From: Clarkia xantiana subsp. parviflora
Lineage: Eukaryota > Streptophyta > Magnoliopsida > Myrtales > Onagraceae
Assembly (NCBI GenBank): GCA_036873135.1
Contig: JAPTYO010000012.1
Coordinates: 13,834,090 to 13,898,089, forward strand
Direction of reading: 5' to 3'
DNA length: 64,000 nucleotides
This document shows, in pieces, positions 47,066-58,335 of this stretch (position 1 is its first letter; each line of letters begins with the position of its first letter). The notes beneath the pieces are model-generated. The model was not told the DNA's origin. It saw only the letters and a program-made list of their open reading frames with translations, and searched no databases. Both the position numbers and the translations under genes were made by a program.

Positions 47066-47960
47066 CTGTTGGTCTGTGGTCGGAATTAATCAGGGTGAAT
47101 ATGGTTTGGGCGGCCAATTTTGAGGTGCAAGGCGTACCGTGGTAATCTTGGGAAGGAGTAGTTGCAGTTTATTTTTGTTGGTGGGAGGTTCGTCATTAGG
47201 TGTGTGAGTGGACGGAAGATTTTGTGCAAAACAGTTTCCACATATTTTTTAATGAAAAAGAGCCGGTATGGTGTTTTGTTTTTGGTTGTTGGTTTGTTTG
47301 GAATTGTGGACCGGCCAAGAAAATGGTTGAATTGTGGCACCTTTTGGAGAGGTAACACTTTTTTGGGGTGATGACAAGTTGCATATGTTATATTGGTATA
47401 AAGATGTATCTTTTGTTGTACTGCTAATTAACCAACTTTATATATAACTACACATTTATGTCAAAATAAAGCAGACATCTTCACAATACTGTGTAACCAA
47501 ACACAAACAGACGTGTACACATGAAGCCCAACAATTTATTTAAGTTTGATATGACCGGCATTGCCCCTGTTGCTACCAAAAAAACAAGTTGAAGCTGCAG
47601 GATAGTATGCATGTAACATAATAATGTAATGTCCAGGAGAAGGTGGAGCCATACTCCACTAATAATAACTGTAATGTGAGAAAGAAAGAAAGAAAGACGC
47701 ACCTGGAGGATTTTCAGGTCAAAAAAGGTATCTACCTTCAATTTGGGTGCGATATAGATAGATACACAACAGAATCCTGACCTGTCACGGAGCTACGGAG
47801 AGGGATATGGAATCTAATATGCACATAAATTAAGAGATTAGGAGGTTTTTATGGATTATATAAATCAACGAAAGAATGATTAATCCAGTTATGTGCTGAT
47901 TAAGTTTTTTTAAGACAATTCTACTTCTTCAACAACTGTTAGTCTTTAATCATTATTCCT
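47066..47960. other. Intergenic, no gene seen
   Basis: AT-rich DNA with a GAAA repeat near 47680. No coding signal is seen. Confidence 0.5.
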
Positions 47961-48184
47961 ATTTGGGTGGACCTATCACACCGAAATTTTTCACTTGACG
48001 AACTTTTCTTCTCGTATCTGACTTCTCGCAATTCTGCAAGAAGGGTGTGCAGGAGGTGTCCGACGAACCTTCTCCGATACTTAAATGAGTACGAGAGATA
48101 GATAGATAAAATATTCTAGAGAGAAGTTTGAGGGCTATCAAGAATGAAGTTAAGTTGTAAATGAGAGGTATATGGTTCTTTTTA

Positions 48185-49416
48185 GGGTTAAGAACACAAT
48201 AGGGGCCTGAATGTTTGCCCATGTTGCCAAAAGGGGTCTGAATTGAAAAAACGTATTATTAAGGGCCTGAATTTTGAGTTTTGTGTTTTTTCAAGTCTCC
48301 GTCCAAATTTTCTGTTAAATCTAACAGATTCACGTGAAAAGACAAAAATACCCTTTTGTAATTATTATACAATTTATCAATTTAATTAATAAAATGTGAA
48401 ATGTCTAAAATACCCCTACACACTAATTATGCAATTAAGGCCACCACGCTCCGGCCACCGCCCGGCGACCACCACCCGGCTCCGGCGACCGCCATCGGCC
48501 TCCGGCGACCGCCATCGGCCTCCGGCGACCACCACCGGCCTCCGATCGGAGCCAAAAAAGCTCCGATTGGAGCTCCGAAGCTCCGATCGGAGCCAAAAAA
48601 GCTCCGATCGGAGCTTTGGAGCTCCGGTCGGAGCTTTGGAGCTCCGGTCGGAGCCACAAAGCTCCGATCGGAGCTCTGTGGCTCCGATCGGGGCCACAAA
48701 GCTCCAGATCGGAGCTCTGTGGCTCCGATCGGGGCCACAAAGCTCCAGATCGGAGCTCTGTGGCTCCCGATCGGAGCCACAGGGCTCCAGATCGGAGCTC
48801 TGTGGCTCCGATCGGGAGCCACAGGGCTCCAGATCGGAGCTCTGTGGCTCCCGATCGGAGCCACAGAGCTCCGATCTGGAGCCCTGTGGCTCCGATCGGG
48901 AGCCACTGAGCTCCGATCTGGAGCTCTGTGGCCCCGATCGGAGCCACAGAGCTCCGATCGGAGCTTTGTGGCTCCGACCGGAGCTCCAAAGCTCCGATCG
49001 GAGCTTTTTTGGCTCCGATCGGAGCTTTTCGGTGGTCGCCGGAGGTCGGAGGTGGTCGCCGGAGGCCGGTGGTGGTCGCCGGAGGCCGGTGGTGGTCGCC
49101 GGAGGCCGGTGGTGGTCGCCGGAGTCGGGGTGGTGGTGGTCGCCGGAGCTGTGGTGGCTTAAAGGGTATTTTCGTCATTTTAGGTCAAACCTATAAGAGA
49201 CCCACTTTGGTCAAAGGGCATTTTCGGGTTTTCAAATTATTTTTGGTCACATGCTTGGCATGTGACCACTTTCCGTTACTTTTAACAGAAAATTTGGACG
49301 GAGACCTCACTTATACACAAAACTCAAAATTCAGGCCCTTAATAATACGTTTTTTCAATTCAGACCCCTTTTGGCAACATGGGCAAACATTCAGGCCCCT
49401 ATTGTGTTCTTAACCC
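48185..49416. mobile_element. MULE-like foldback element F with GC-rich palindrome array
   Basis: The ends GGGTTAAGAACAC and GTGTTCTTAACCC are inverted and flanked by a perfect 9-bp duplication TTCTTTTTA (48176-48184, 49417-49425). The outer arms (about 240 bases) share long words such as GGGGCCTGAATGTTTGCCCA. The core 48440-49160 is a GC-rich array dominated by GCTCCGATCGGAGC palindromes, with CTCCGGCGACC words on the left and their inverse on the right. The whole element is one large palindrome. Frames of 150-266 codons in many phases on both strands are by-products of the stop-free repeat. Confidence 0.88.
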
Positions 49417-49496
49417 TTCTTTTTATAGAGTTTGTTGGGCAATAATCCGGTTAAGGATAATGCTATCCCGAGATAGTCTATAACCGCGGGTAGGAC

Positions 49497-50531
49497 TAGG
49501 GCCGACAATGGTGCGGTAAAAATTAAATAACTATGGTTATTCGCAACATTTACCGCAATGATTAACCGTGCCATTATGGTGAGGGGCGGATATGGTGATG
49601 AGTTTTGTACCCACGATGATTATGGTTATGGTTATGGTATTATTTCAATAACCACGGTTATAACCATCACCGATATATATATATATGACTAATATTTATA
49701 TATATATATATATTAATCTTGTAAGAGTAAAAAAAGTATTAATCTAATTATCACAGATCTCAGTTCCCACCATTCTTTTCTTTGTTGCCAGAGATCTCAC
49801 CATTCATTCATTCGGTATCTTGACTATTGTGTAATCACGATTGGATATGTGTGAACACTCAGGTATATAGCTCTAATTATATAACTTATATTTCTTCAGA
49901 CATTATTTTTCTTCTAAAGTGACTTATGACTTGCGCATCCAAACTTCTACTATACCATAGAATTGCTCTATTTATGAAAATTTTCATACCATTTTGTCAA
50001 TGTGTATTAATTCATATATTTTCTTTCATTGTTACAGTTGCATCTATAAAGTTAAGAAAGCTTAAGTCAATTGATGATGTAGAAGAAGATGATGAATCAG
50101 CAATAACTGAGGTAATTAGTTATTCTTAGCAAAACTGATAGTAATTCAATTATATAAATATGCCTAATCATTATGTCTATATTTCTTATTATTAGGTTGC
50201 CTCTATCGGAAGTGGTGGCCATTGAGGATCTCAAGTGATAGGCAATTGAAGAAATGTTCTTTAATTAAGTAAAAAAAATGGCATTATGTTTAATTTGGAT
50301 TTCGTGTATGAAAAAGTGAATGTATGTTTAATTTGGATTGCGTGTATGAAACAAATAGTGTTGTATCAGTTTTAATGTTTATGGTTAAATGGTTTAACCG
50401 CGGTGAAAAACCATGGTTATGGTACGAAGAATCATAACCACAATGGTTATGGTTATGGTATGAGTGAAAAAATATTGTATGGTTATGGTATTAGTAGTAC
50501 CCTTACCATACCCTCACCATCGCCAGCCCTA
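49497..50531 (+). mobile_element. hAT-type element with transposase 3'-end remnant
   Basis: The ends TAGGGCCGAC and GCCAGCCCTA are inverted. Flanks ggtaggac (49489-49496) and ggtaggat (50532-50539) are an 8-bp duplication with one change, typical of hAT. Bases 50040-50110 read KLKSIDDVEEDDESAITEV up to a GAG/GTAATT donor. After TTATTAG at 50193-50200 the next piece reads ASIGSGGH and stops. This looks like the last intron and acidic tail of a hAT transposase, but the catalytic part is absent. CCATAA words repeat near both ends. It is the opposite-orientation relative of 9412-10108. Confidence 0.75.
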
Positions 50532-51060
50532 GGTAGGATGGGTATAAGTCTTGCTTGGCATCGGAGGGGCCCACTGTGTTTGGCAATATCCACGTATATT
50601 TTATACGGGTGTATGAGACTCAGATTGACCATCAATAGCGTAGCCCGGGTGAAGGGTCACTCAGACGTCGGGACCGAACGCGGAGACGTGTCAGACCAAA
50701 CTAGTCCGGATGGGGAGTGCCCATTCGGAATAGTCCCAACGGAGGCATCTCCGTCGGGACTAGTAGAGGTAACTCTAGTGGTCCGGTTGGAGCCCCCTCC
50801 AACCGGACCAGTGGGGGATACACCACAGGTCCGGATGGAGGTCGTTCCATCCAGGCATGCGCGGCCCGGACTAACTCCACGTGTCCGGGCCTGCGCTACC
50901 AGGACTAACTCCACATGTTCGGGTCATGATCTATCTCGGGGTTGTGTTTTTTTGGGTCTTGGGTCACCCGATGTCCAAGTTTCGGTTTATAACCATGTTT
51001 GGGGTCGACGTGGCGACTAAGTCGAGTCTAAGTGAGGTCAATTTGGGTGTATATCCAACA

Positions 51061-51965
51061 TTTAGTTATGCTAAAATATAACCATGAATAATTGTCTCTC
51101 ATGATAAAATGGTATTCAAGTGACAAGTTAGTAAGAAGCACTGCCAGTTAAACAGAACATTGTCTGAACTAAGCCGGATAGACGATCAATAAAAAGGAAT
51201 AGAGAGAAGTGAGTGTGACTCAAGTTAAGAAAAAATAGAAAAATATCTCTATTTGTAGGGCCGGATTAAGCTTACATTAATGACACAATAATAAATACAA
51301 ACAAAAAGTCTCTATTAATGAAATCGTTATACACTATTAACACGTCAGATTCCTCGAATATATACGAAGTCGGGCCTACGCTGACCGTATGTAATGAGAA
51401 CATCAATTTCTCATTCACCCAATCAGAAAAAATTTAGTGTCATTATAATATTTTTCCAACAATCCCCACATGAAAGTAAAATTGATAAAGTACCTAAACG
51501 AACTTATAGACTGGAGAATAGTGGAGTTCAACGATCAATACTTGTATAGTCTTGGTTTAAATGGAGTTCAATGGTGTAAATTATGTTATAACCCGTACAT
51601 GTATCTTACTAATCTTGGTTTTGTTCTCACCAAGTGATCCTTTTTTGTCATAGATCATGCGCATGGTTCTGCAAGCATTTCTAATAATTGCATTATCAAC
51701 AAATCATTTCAAAGCGGTCCGTCTTTTCACTTGCATAGATGATTCTTTATCGCAAGAGCTCCATCATAACTTTGGCGTGATCTCTTATCTTTTTGAATCA
51801 ATAAAAGTTATTGCGTAACATGTGATATCTCAATTAAGTAATTTATGTTACTTTGCTATGTTTGTCGATGATTGACAATCAAAGCAAAAATATAGACTTA
51901 CATTATCATATCACCATCATAGAAATGGATTCAGAGGTAAAGACCTCCACTGTGATCTATATAAT
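51061..51965. other. Intergenic, weak LTR-like signal
   Basis: No gene seen. Around 51465-51485 the - strand reads CATGTGGGGATTGTTGGAAAA, the form of a copia polypurine tract next to an LTR start. No partner LTR was found. Confidence 0.3.
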
Positions 51966-51968
51966 CAC

Positions 51969-52243
51969 TCAGGATAAACTCAAATCAGTGCTTCCACCCG
52001 TATAACCAATAATAGACACCCCACCCATAAAAGGAGGAGCTCCATTACTCTTCCTTGCTCCCCTTCGTGGTGGGGAGGCGTGGTCCTCTCCTCCTAGAGG
52101 GAGGACAACACTCACCTCCACCTCAAATGTGACTGTTTTCATTGCATCAACAACACCCGTGGCCACGTCAATTAAGCTACTGCCACTTGAAATCAAACAT
52201 CGGCCATCTTTCAAGATGGTGAAGGATATTACAGGGATAGTTA
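51969..52243 (-). other. Possible second exon of the unrecognised gene at 52308-52853
   Basis: An open stretch reads TIPVISFTILKDGRCLISSG and ends with a Gly/Ser tail and stop at 51969. It follows a CTGTAG acceptor-like site at 52244. Joining it to the strong donor at 52308 gives the wrong phase, so either a frameshift or a different border is needed. No family is recognised. Confidence 0.3.
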
Positions 52244-52307
52244 CTACAGACAAGAAAAACGTGTACATGCCATGTAACTAATTACGCAACGAAATAGGGA
52301 CACATAC

Positions 52308-52853
52308 CAGTTTCTCCTTTGCCGTAGTCCCAAGATCTTGCGGGAGTTCGCAGTCCACCGGCCGAATCCTGTAGTGATTCTTGTTAAGGAATCGCCTACG
52401 AAGAATGGTCTCCACATCAAAGCCTTTTGTCGATTCCTCGTGGGGATAGATCTTTGGGGTAATTTCAGCGGGATCATGAACGGTTCTTACACCTCCATAT
52501 GTGCAAAGAATACCGTGATAATTAATCATCAGGTCTTTTGCTTCAGCGGCTTTTCCTTCGCCGTAGCGAAGGCGTATGTTACACCAAAGGTGTAATGCGC
52601 TGACGTTCATGAATCCCTTCTCCACTTCTTCCATCAAGGTTTCAAGGATTAAATCACGTGCTATCTGATCTTTTTGTGACCTCCCACTGCTGTTGTAGTT
52701 TGGACTACCAAATTCATCCGTGTTTATCCTCTTTGTTGATAGGTCTATTTGATCCTCAACATTAGCAGCAAAGAGGATATCCATGACATAATCTTCCCAT
52801 TCATCATAATTACTACCATCAAGTGCAGTGTAGAAACGCTTTCGATTTGTCAT
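52308..52853 (-). CDS. Unrecognised ORF, possibly a copia-Gag-like first exon
   Basis: From the ATG at 52853 a frame of 182 codons runs to a good donor (CTG/GTATGT at 52308); unspliced it would stop at 52278. The N-terminus (FYTALDGSNYDEWEDYVMDIL) resembles the L-x-G-x-N-Y-x-x-W start of copia-type Gag or its domesticated relatives. The rest is Asp/Glu/Lys/Arg-rich with no zinc knuckle. Codon composition is less AT-rich than the flanks. It could be a host gene, a solitary gag of a non-autonomous element, or an unrelated protein. Confidence 0.4.
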
Positions 52854-53085
52854 CTATATTATCATTGATAATTATGCAACAATCAGGGAGACAATAACAT
52901 TTTGGAAAACGAATTGCATACATCAGATATCTATGAGGCAGAATGCGACAACTAATGATTCCTCGGACATCTAACCAACCCGACCACCAGTAAACCAATT
53001 GAAGGAGGTCGTGAAAGAGTTCACATTACTAACGTCTCATTTCTAATAGATCAGTCTTGTAAAGCGGTTTAATCGCTCTCACCGG

Positions 53086-53862
53086 TTTTGGGATCAAGAT
53101 GACGTGGCCTTGAACTTCTAGTAGTGGACTTCGAGGTCTCGCCGGGAGCTAACTCTTTTAGGTATCTTTCTCGACCTCTCGGGTACTTAGTTTCCTTTAG
53201 GAGCTTTGTGCTAGGCGAGGACCTGAAAATGGGTGGGGATGTCCCCTGATTCCACTCCGAAGCTTAAGTCAGTAATGGATTTAGAAAGAGTATTGTAAAG
53301 TATGAGAGTCAAGACTGTAAAACATATATAATGTTCTCCTATTTATAGGGAGAGATTACCGACTTTAAATGGCGGCTACCCTCTTGGGAGGGTTTCTGTC
53401 CAGAGTCTTTTTAAGCATCTGACAAGTAGGTCGCCACCTCATCTTTCCATAGCTGGGAAGGTTTCCCTTTGGCGGTTGAAGCGGGTCGCCACTTGTCCAT
53501 TTCCTTAAGAGGAAGGTTTCTTCATAGAGGCTAGAGCAGGTCACCGCCTGTCCCTTTCCTTAGGTTTCTTCGTGGCGACTAGAGCAGGTCGCTACCTGTC
53601 CATTTCCTTAAGAAGAAGGTTTCTTCAGTGGTGTTTTGGCTATCGAATCGACTCGTACCTTAATAGGAGAGCCTTGAACGATTTAGTCGTCTTCTTTTGC
53701 TGGCCGATCTTCAAAAGTTGACTTCTTCATATATAGTTGTCGACCATTTGTCTTTGCCTTATCATTCTGAGCAGAATTGGTCGACGACTTAATTTTCTTT
53801 AGTCTCGCCTTTTAAACGTACTCGACTTTATATCGTCCTATCCTTTTAATCGTAACACAACA
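53086..53862 (-). repeat. Solo LTR of the Tat element 3 family
   Basis: 777 bp closely similar to the LTRs at 54315-55037 and 60658-61383, flanked by a perfect ACCGG duplication (53081-53085, 53863-53867). No internal sequence adjoins it, so it is the product of recombination between two LTRs. Its start reads TTTTGGG where the others have TGTTGGG. Confidence 0.92.
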
Positions 53863-53919
53863 ACCGGAACGGGGAATTTTAACATACACCCGATCTATGC
53901 TTTCCCAAGGCCCTTTTAA

Positions 53920-54130
53920 AATGTTTCGAGGATTCATGCAAGTATATACAATTCTACTACCCAAGTAAATCATCATACGCAGCCACATCCAAGAAACAAT
54001 CCAATCACATGCATACGCGTCATGCGTCTAATGTTCCGAGGAACTCATGTTGGCATATATAATTATACTATCCAAGTAAATTATCACATGCGGCTACATC
54101 CTCCACATTCATGCATACGCGTCATGCGTG
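53920..54130. repeat. Tandem duplication of about 110 bp
   Basis: Two diverged copies share CATGCATACGCGTCATGCG, ACTA(C/T)CCAAGTAAAT and TTCCGAGGA-like words. The stretch lies between the solo LTR and element 3 and codes for nothing recognisable. Confidence 0.6.
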
Positions 54131-54314
54131 ATCACTCCATAATAAACATGCAAATTTGGCGACTGAATTCCATTTTTAAAAATTTGGGGCTGACTTACAA
54201 TTCATGCTATCAATCAATTATGCGGACTTCTAGACATGGATTTTAGGCAATAATAACCATCACAACATGTCTATCCTAGTGCGCAACTCGTTAATTAAAA
54301 TCCAGGGCTCCGCT

Positions 54315-55037
54315 TGTTGGGATCAAAATGACGTGGCCTTGAACTTCTAATAGTGGACTTCGAGGTCTCGTCGGGAGCTAACTCTTTTAGGTATCTTTCT
54401 TGACCTCTCGGTTACTTAGTTTTCTTTAGGAGCTTTGTACTAGGCGAGGACCTGAAAATGGGTGGGGATGTCCCCTGATTCCACTCCGAAGCTTAAGTCA
54501 GTAATGGATTTAGAAAGAGTATTATCAAGTATGAGAATCAAGATTGTAAAATACATATAATGTTCCCCTATTTATAGGAAGAGATTACCGACTTCAAATG
54601 GCGGCTACCCTCTTGGGAGGGTTTCTGTCTAGAGTCGGTCTAAGCAGGTGACAAGTAGGTCGCCACCTCATCTTTCCTTAGTTGGGAAGTTTTCCCTTTG
54701 GCGGTTGAAAGTAGGTCGCCACCTGTTCATTTCCTTAAGAGGAGGGTTTCTTCATGGCGGCTAGAGCAGGTCGCCACCTGTCCCTTTCCTTAAGAGGAAG
54801 GTTTATTCAGTGGTGCTTTGGCTATCGACTCGACTCGTACCTTAATAGGAGAGCCTTGAGTGATTTAGTCGCCTTATTTTGCTAGTCGTTCTTCAGAAGT
54901 CGACTTCTTCAAATATAGTCGTCGACCATTTGTCTTTGCCTTGTTGTTTTGAACAGAAATGGTCGACGACTTTTTAGTCTCGCCTTTTAAACGTACTCGC
55001 CTTCATACTGTTCTATCATTTTAATCGTAATCTAACA
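54315..55037 (-). repeat. 3' LTR of Tat element 3
   Basis: 723 bp, the partner of 60658-61383. It starts TGTTGGGATC and ends TCTAACA on the + strand. Confidence 0.92.
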
Positions 55038-55050
55038 CTTGCCCCCAAGA
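55038..55050 (-). other. Polypurine tract, element 3
   Basis: TCTTGGGGGCAAG on the - strand abuts the 3' LTR, as in elements 1 and 2. Confidence 0.75.
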
Positions 55051-55371
55051 CTTAAGTCGTCAACTTCATTTATGAAGAGGAGGTCTTGAGTCGAGTATAA
55101 CCTCCAGGATCTATTGGTGAGATTCGGTATCCAATTTGGCCATCAGTTTGCGAACTTCTAATTTTTTAGGTTGAAGGAGGTGTCTTTATTCGAGACGTGG
55201 CCCTTGGCTAATGAAATTTTGACCGTTGGGTATTTTGGAGAAGCTCAAGAGTTGTCTCATTAAATTTACAACGGTTCTCTAGACAACGATCACGTTGTCA
55301 GTGAATGCACTAATGAATGATGACCTAGAGAAGGCTTCATTGGGAAGTTATCCAAGCAGCGGAGACTTTAG

Positions 55372-55379
55372 TATAAATA
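55372..55379 (+). promoter_or_regulatory. Candidate TATA box of the antisense gene, element 3
   Basis: TATAAATA is about 190 bases upstream of the ATG at 55568. Position matches the TATA-like words in elements 1 and 2. Confidence 0.5.
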
Positions 55380-55567
55380 TTACTGTTTCACTTTCATTTT
55401 TCACTTCTGGTCTTGTTTTTCATTCACTCTGGCGAACCAATATAGTGCTTTTTTCATCAACCCAAACTTGCCTCATTCTTGTGCTCCTGAAGAGGATTTT
55501 AATAGGAGTCGCTACTGCTGGTCCTAATCGAGAAGCCTCTTTTCTCCAATCTCTCTCCAAGACTCCA

Positions 55568-57690
55568 ATGACCGCTCAATTTCCCGAAGGTAGGTTCCAA
55601 GGTTTCATTCCCTCTCTTTCCAAACCTCTAAAGGAGAATAAATTATTGAGCGCCGCTTTCATAAAAGCTGTGGTGTTGGCTAACCTGAGCGACACCGAAA
55701 GGCCTCGATATGGTGGTCTCGTCGGGGAATGTCACCAAGCTCGAGCTGGGAAAGTCCCAGTTTATGCGGGCCAAATCGGGGCGGGGCTTCGATTCCCTTT
55801 TTTCTTAGAGCTGGAAGAAATTTGTGAGCACTATGGCGTGCATCCCAGTCAACTCACGGTTAATGCCATCCGTTTTTGGGTGGGCTTCCGTTGTTTGTGC
55901 GATACCTACAGCTGGACGTACACTCTTCAACTTTTTTTATGCTTCTTCCAGTTGTTAAAGAGCGAATGATCAATTTTTGGCTTCAAAGGTCGATGGAATC
56001 CCGCTGATGATCACTTTTCCTGGGAGTCGGCCAAGAAGTTGGTGATTGGGGTTAAGTCTTATAACGCCAATTGGAAACATTACTATTTTTTCTGTCGAGA
56101 AGGCGTTTCTTGGCCTGTGACTTATCGGTACCGATGGTGCCCCCTCTCTACTAGGCTTGACTCCTTAGGAATTCGCCACCGTCAGCGAGATCCATGTCGC
56201 CGTCACATCGAAGAGTTTTGAGCCGTGGCGCTCTGTCGATGATACGACAAAAAAGGCTCTTATTCGAGCATCAATTCAACTTCACCTTGAAGATCCCCCA
56301 ATTTACTGGGTAATCTTTCTTTTTTTCATATTCGCAGTTTTGAATCTTCTTTTGCTTTCTGTAAGTATTTTTACGAAGCTTTCTGATGCTCGTGATCAGG
56401 CGGCAACAGGGGTGCTCATGACTGAAGATCCTGCGGTGACCAATACCGAGTCGCCCCTGAGCAACCTTCTCTCGAGGGAACTCCTACTGATGCTGCTGAA
56501 GTGGTAGAGAAGACTCCTCGAGGGAGAACTAAAAGGGCGGCGAACAAAGGCGGTGCCAAGCCCATTAAGAAGGCGAATGTGACAATCGCCACCTCTATCT
56601 CGGAATTTCAGGAGGCCGCCTCCTTGGCTGCTCCTGCCACTTCAAGTTCCCCTCCAGTCTCCAAAGGTATGAACTTTGTCGACTTCACTTTCTTTCGTCT
56701 TTCTTGAAGTATCTCTAATATTTTTCTTTTACAGAAGTAGACCCAAAGGGTAAGGGTCTTGCTGAATCCTCGACGTCTCAAGCCATGACGGGCTTGAAGT
56801 TTTGAAGGTCCTCCTTTCAATTGGAAGATGCTTCATTCTGCCCCCGAGACCTTGTTTGGGAATGCTGACTGGGATCCCCTTGCCTCTTTGAAGGGGTACC
56901 AGTTGAAGGAGCATCATTCTCTCGCCAATCGAGATTTGGCCCTTCATCTTTTGAATGCCTCCATCCCTCCTCAAGATCGCCCTCGCTTGCCCATCGAAAG
57001 AGCTAGCGAGGTTGCTCGCTTGTTCTTGCACCGACAGGCCAAGGTAAGAAGGTCCTATATTCCTTTTTTTGTCTATGTAGTTTTGAAGTCGACTTCTTAC
57101 CAATTTGTTGTATTCATTAGGCCACTCGCAATTTTCTGCAAGTTGGTCGTCTGATTCTTGACTTGGATGAGGAGGTTTCCTCTTTGAAAGGGAAACTCGC
57201 CACTGTGGAGGCGGAGATAGGAGAGACACAACGTCTTCAAGAGGAGGTTGCTCGACTGAAAGGGGAGGTCCTTCAATTGAACGAAGCCTTCGCCAATTCC
57301 GCCGAGGAGCTTTCCATCTGCAAGGATACCCTGAAGACCTCCTTGTTTCTCAATGCGGAGTACAACAGTGTGCGCCGCATCTCTACCGCCGTACTGGAGA
57401 GTCTTCGCACCAAGGTGGCTTCCTGTAAGAAGGAAGGCGCAACTCTTGTGATCGAGGTCGAGAAGTACAAGGGACCTGCCTCGGAAATCATTGCTGGTTA
57501 TAAGGCCAATACTGATTTTCAGACCGACGCTGCCATGGCCAGTGGGCAAATGCTTCTTTCGACCTTCACGTCAGTGGTTAAGGACATCAGGGCTATAGAC
57601 CCCAATTTTGATTTCTCGAAGGTGGAGGCGCTTCGAGAATATTTAGTCGCCGAGGCTAGGGCTAGGGATAGTGGAAAAAATCTTGTATAA
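55568..57690 (+). pseudogene. Antisense accessory gene of Tat element 3, broken
   Basis: The ATG at 55568 is followed by a stretch with the same blocks as in element 2: GQIGAGLRFPF, LTVNAIRFWVGFRCLC and ANWKHYYFFCREG. A TGA at 55967-55969 interrupts the frame, and a shift follows before 56221. The conserved donor TGG/GTAAT is at about 56310. A further piece (56501-56664) is Lys/Arg-rich and ends at a GTATGA donor. The next (to about 57041) has an extra T near 56800, then LHSAPETLFGNADWDPLASL, matching exon 3 of element 2. The last exon (57121-57690) is an intact coiled coil with a terminal stop. The family assignment (PF04195-like) follows element 2. No complete product is possible. Confidence 0.75.
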
Positions 57691-57779
57691 ATTTTCTTTC
57701 ATCTTCCTCGAATTACTGTAAGCCGTGTTTATCAATTTTGACGACTTTTGTAGTAAATATCAGGTTTCTACTCGATCGA

Positions 57780-58335
57780 TAATTAACGTTGAGAAGGATT
57801 TATCCTTAAGACCTAACATTTTTGAGTCATCGACCATTCTGAGTGATTTGGATGATATCAGATTTCTGGTGGTTTAACTTCAAGAAGATCTGCCCCTTTG
57901 ATACTTAACCTCTTTTGAGTTGTCGACCAATCTGAGAGATTTAGATGATACACTCGATTTCGGAAAAAGTTTGTCTTCGATACTTAACCTCTTTCAAGTA
58001 GTCGACCAATCTGAGTGATTTAGATGATATCAGATTTTGATAGTCGACTCTTGATTCGGAAAAAGTTTGTCTTCAATACTTAACATCTTTCAAGTAGTCG
58101 ACCAATCTGAGTGATTTAGATGATATCCGATTTTTGATGGTCGACTCTTGATTCGGAAAAAGTTTGTCTTCGACGCCATGCCCCTGTCGACCAATCTGAG
58201 TGATTTAGATGATATCAGATTTTTGATGGTCGACTCTTGATTCGGAAAAAGTTTGTCTTCGACGCCATGCCTCTGTCGACCAATCTGAGTGATTTAGATG
58301 ATATCAGATTTTTGATAGTCGGCTTCTTTGATTTT
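57780..58335 (-). repeat. Tandem repeats, about 90-bp units, in Tat element 3
   Basis: About five or six copies contain GTCGACCAATCTGAGTGATT and GATTCGGAAAAAGTTTGTC. The array occupies the same spacer as the repeats of elements 1 and 2, with unrelated sequence. Confidence 0.85.

Larger units (their letters stand above)
47964..50640 (-). repeat. Old Tat-type LTR remnant split by a MULE foldback, with a hAT element inserted near its right part
   Basis: CTCCGATACTTAAATGAGTAC near 48070 matches the LTR of Tat element 2 (CTCCGATGCTTAAATGAGTAC) with one mismatch, in the same orientation. About 100 bases later is TTCTTTTTATAGAG, a - strand TATA box (CTCTATAAAAAG) at the place where element 2 has TATATAAAG. 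The MULE foldback at 48185-49416 duplicated TTCTTTTTA exactly there. The hAT element at 49497-50531 lies further right. The left edge is near 47964; the right edge is a guess. Confidence 0.45.

Noticed and set aside
48396..49196. Frames of 150-266 codons on both strands rich in APIGA/SDRS/LRSEL words
   Set aside because: They are readings of a stop-free GC-rich palindromic repeat inside a foldback element; overlapping long frames in many phases rule out a specific gene.
50403..51020. 205-codon frame on the + strand
   Set aside because: It starts in the hAT element's CCATAA-type repeats and runs into unrelated GC-rich DNA; no domain is visible.
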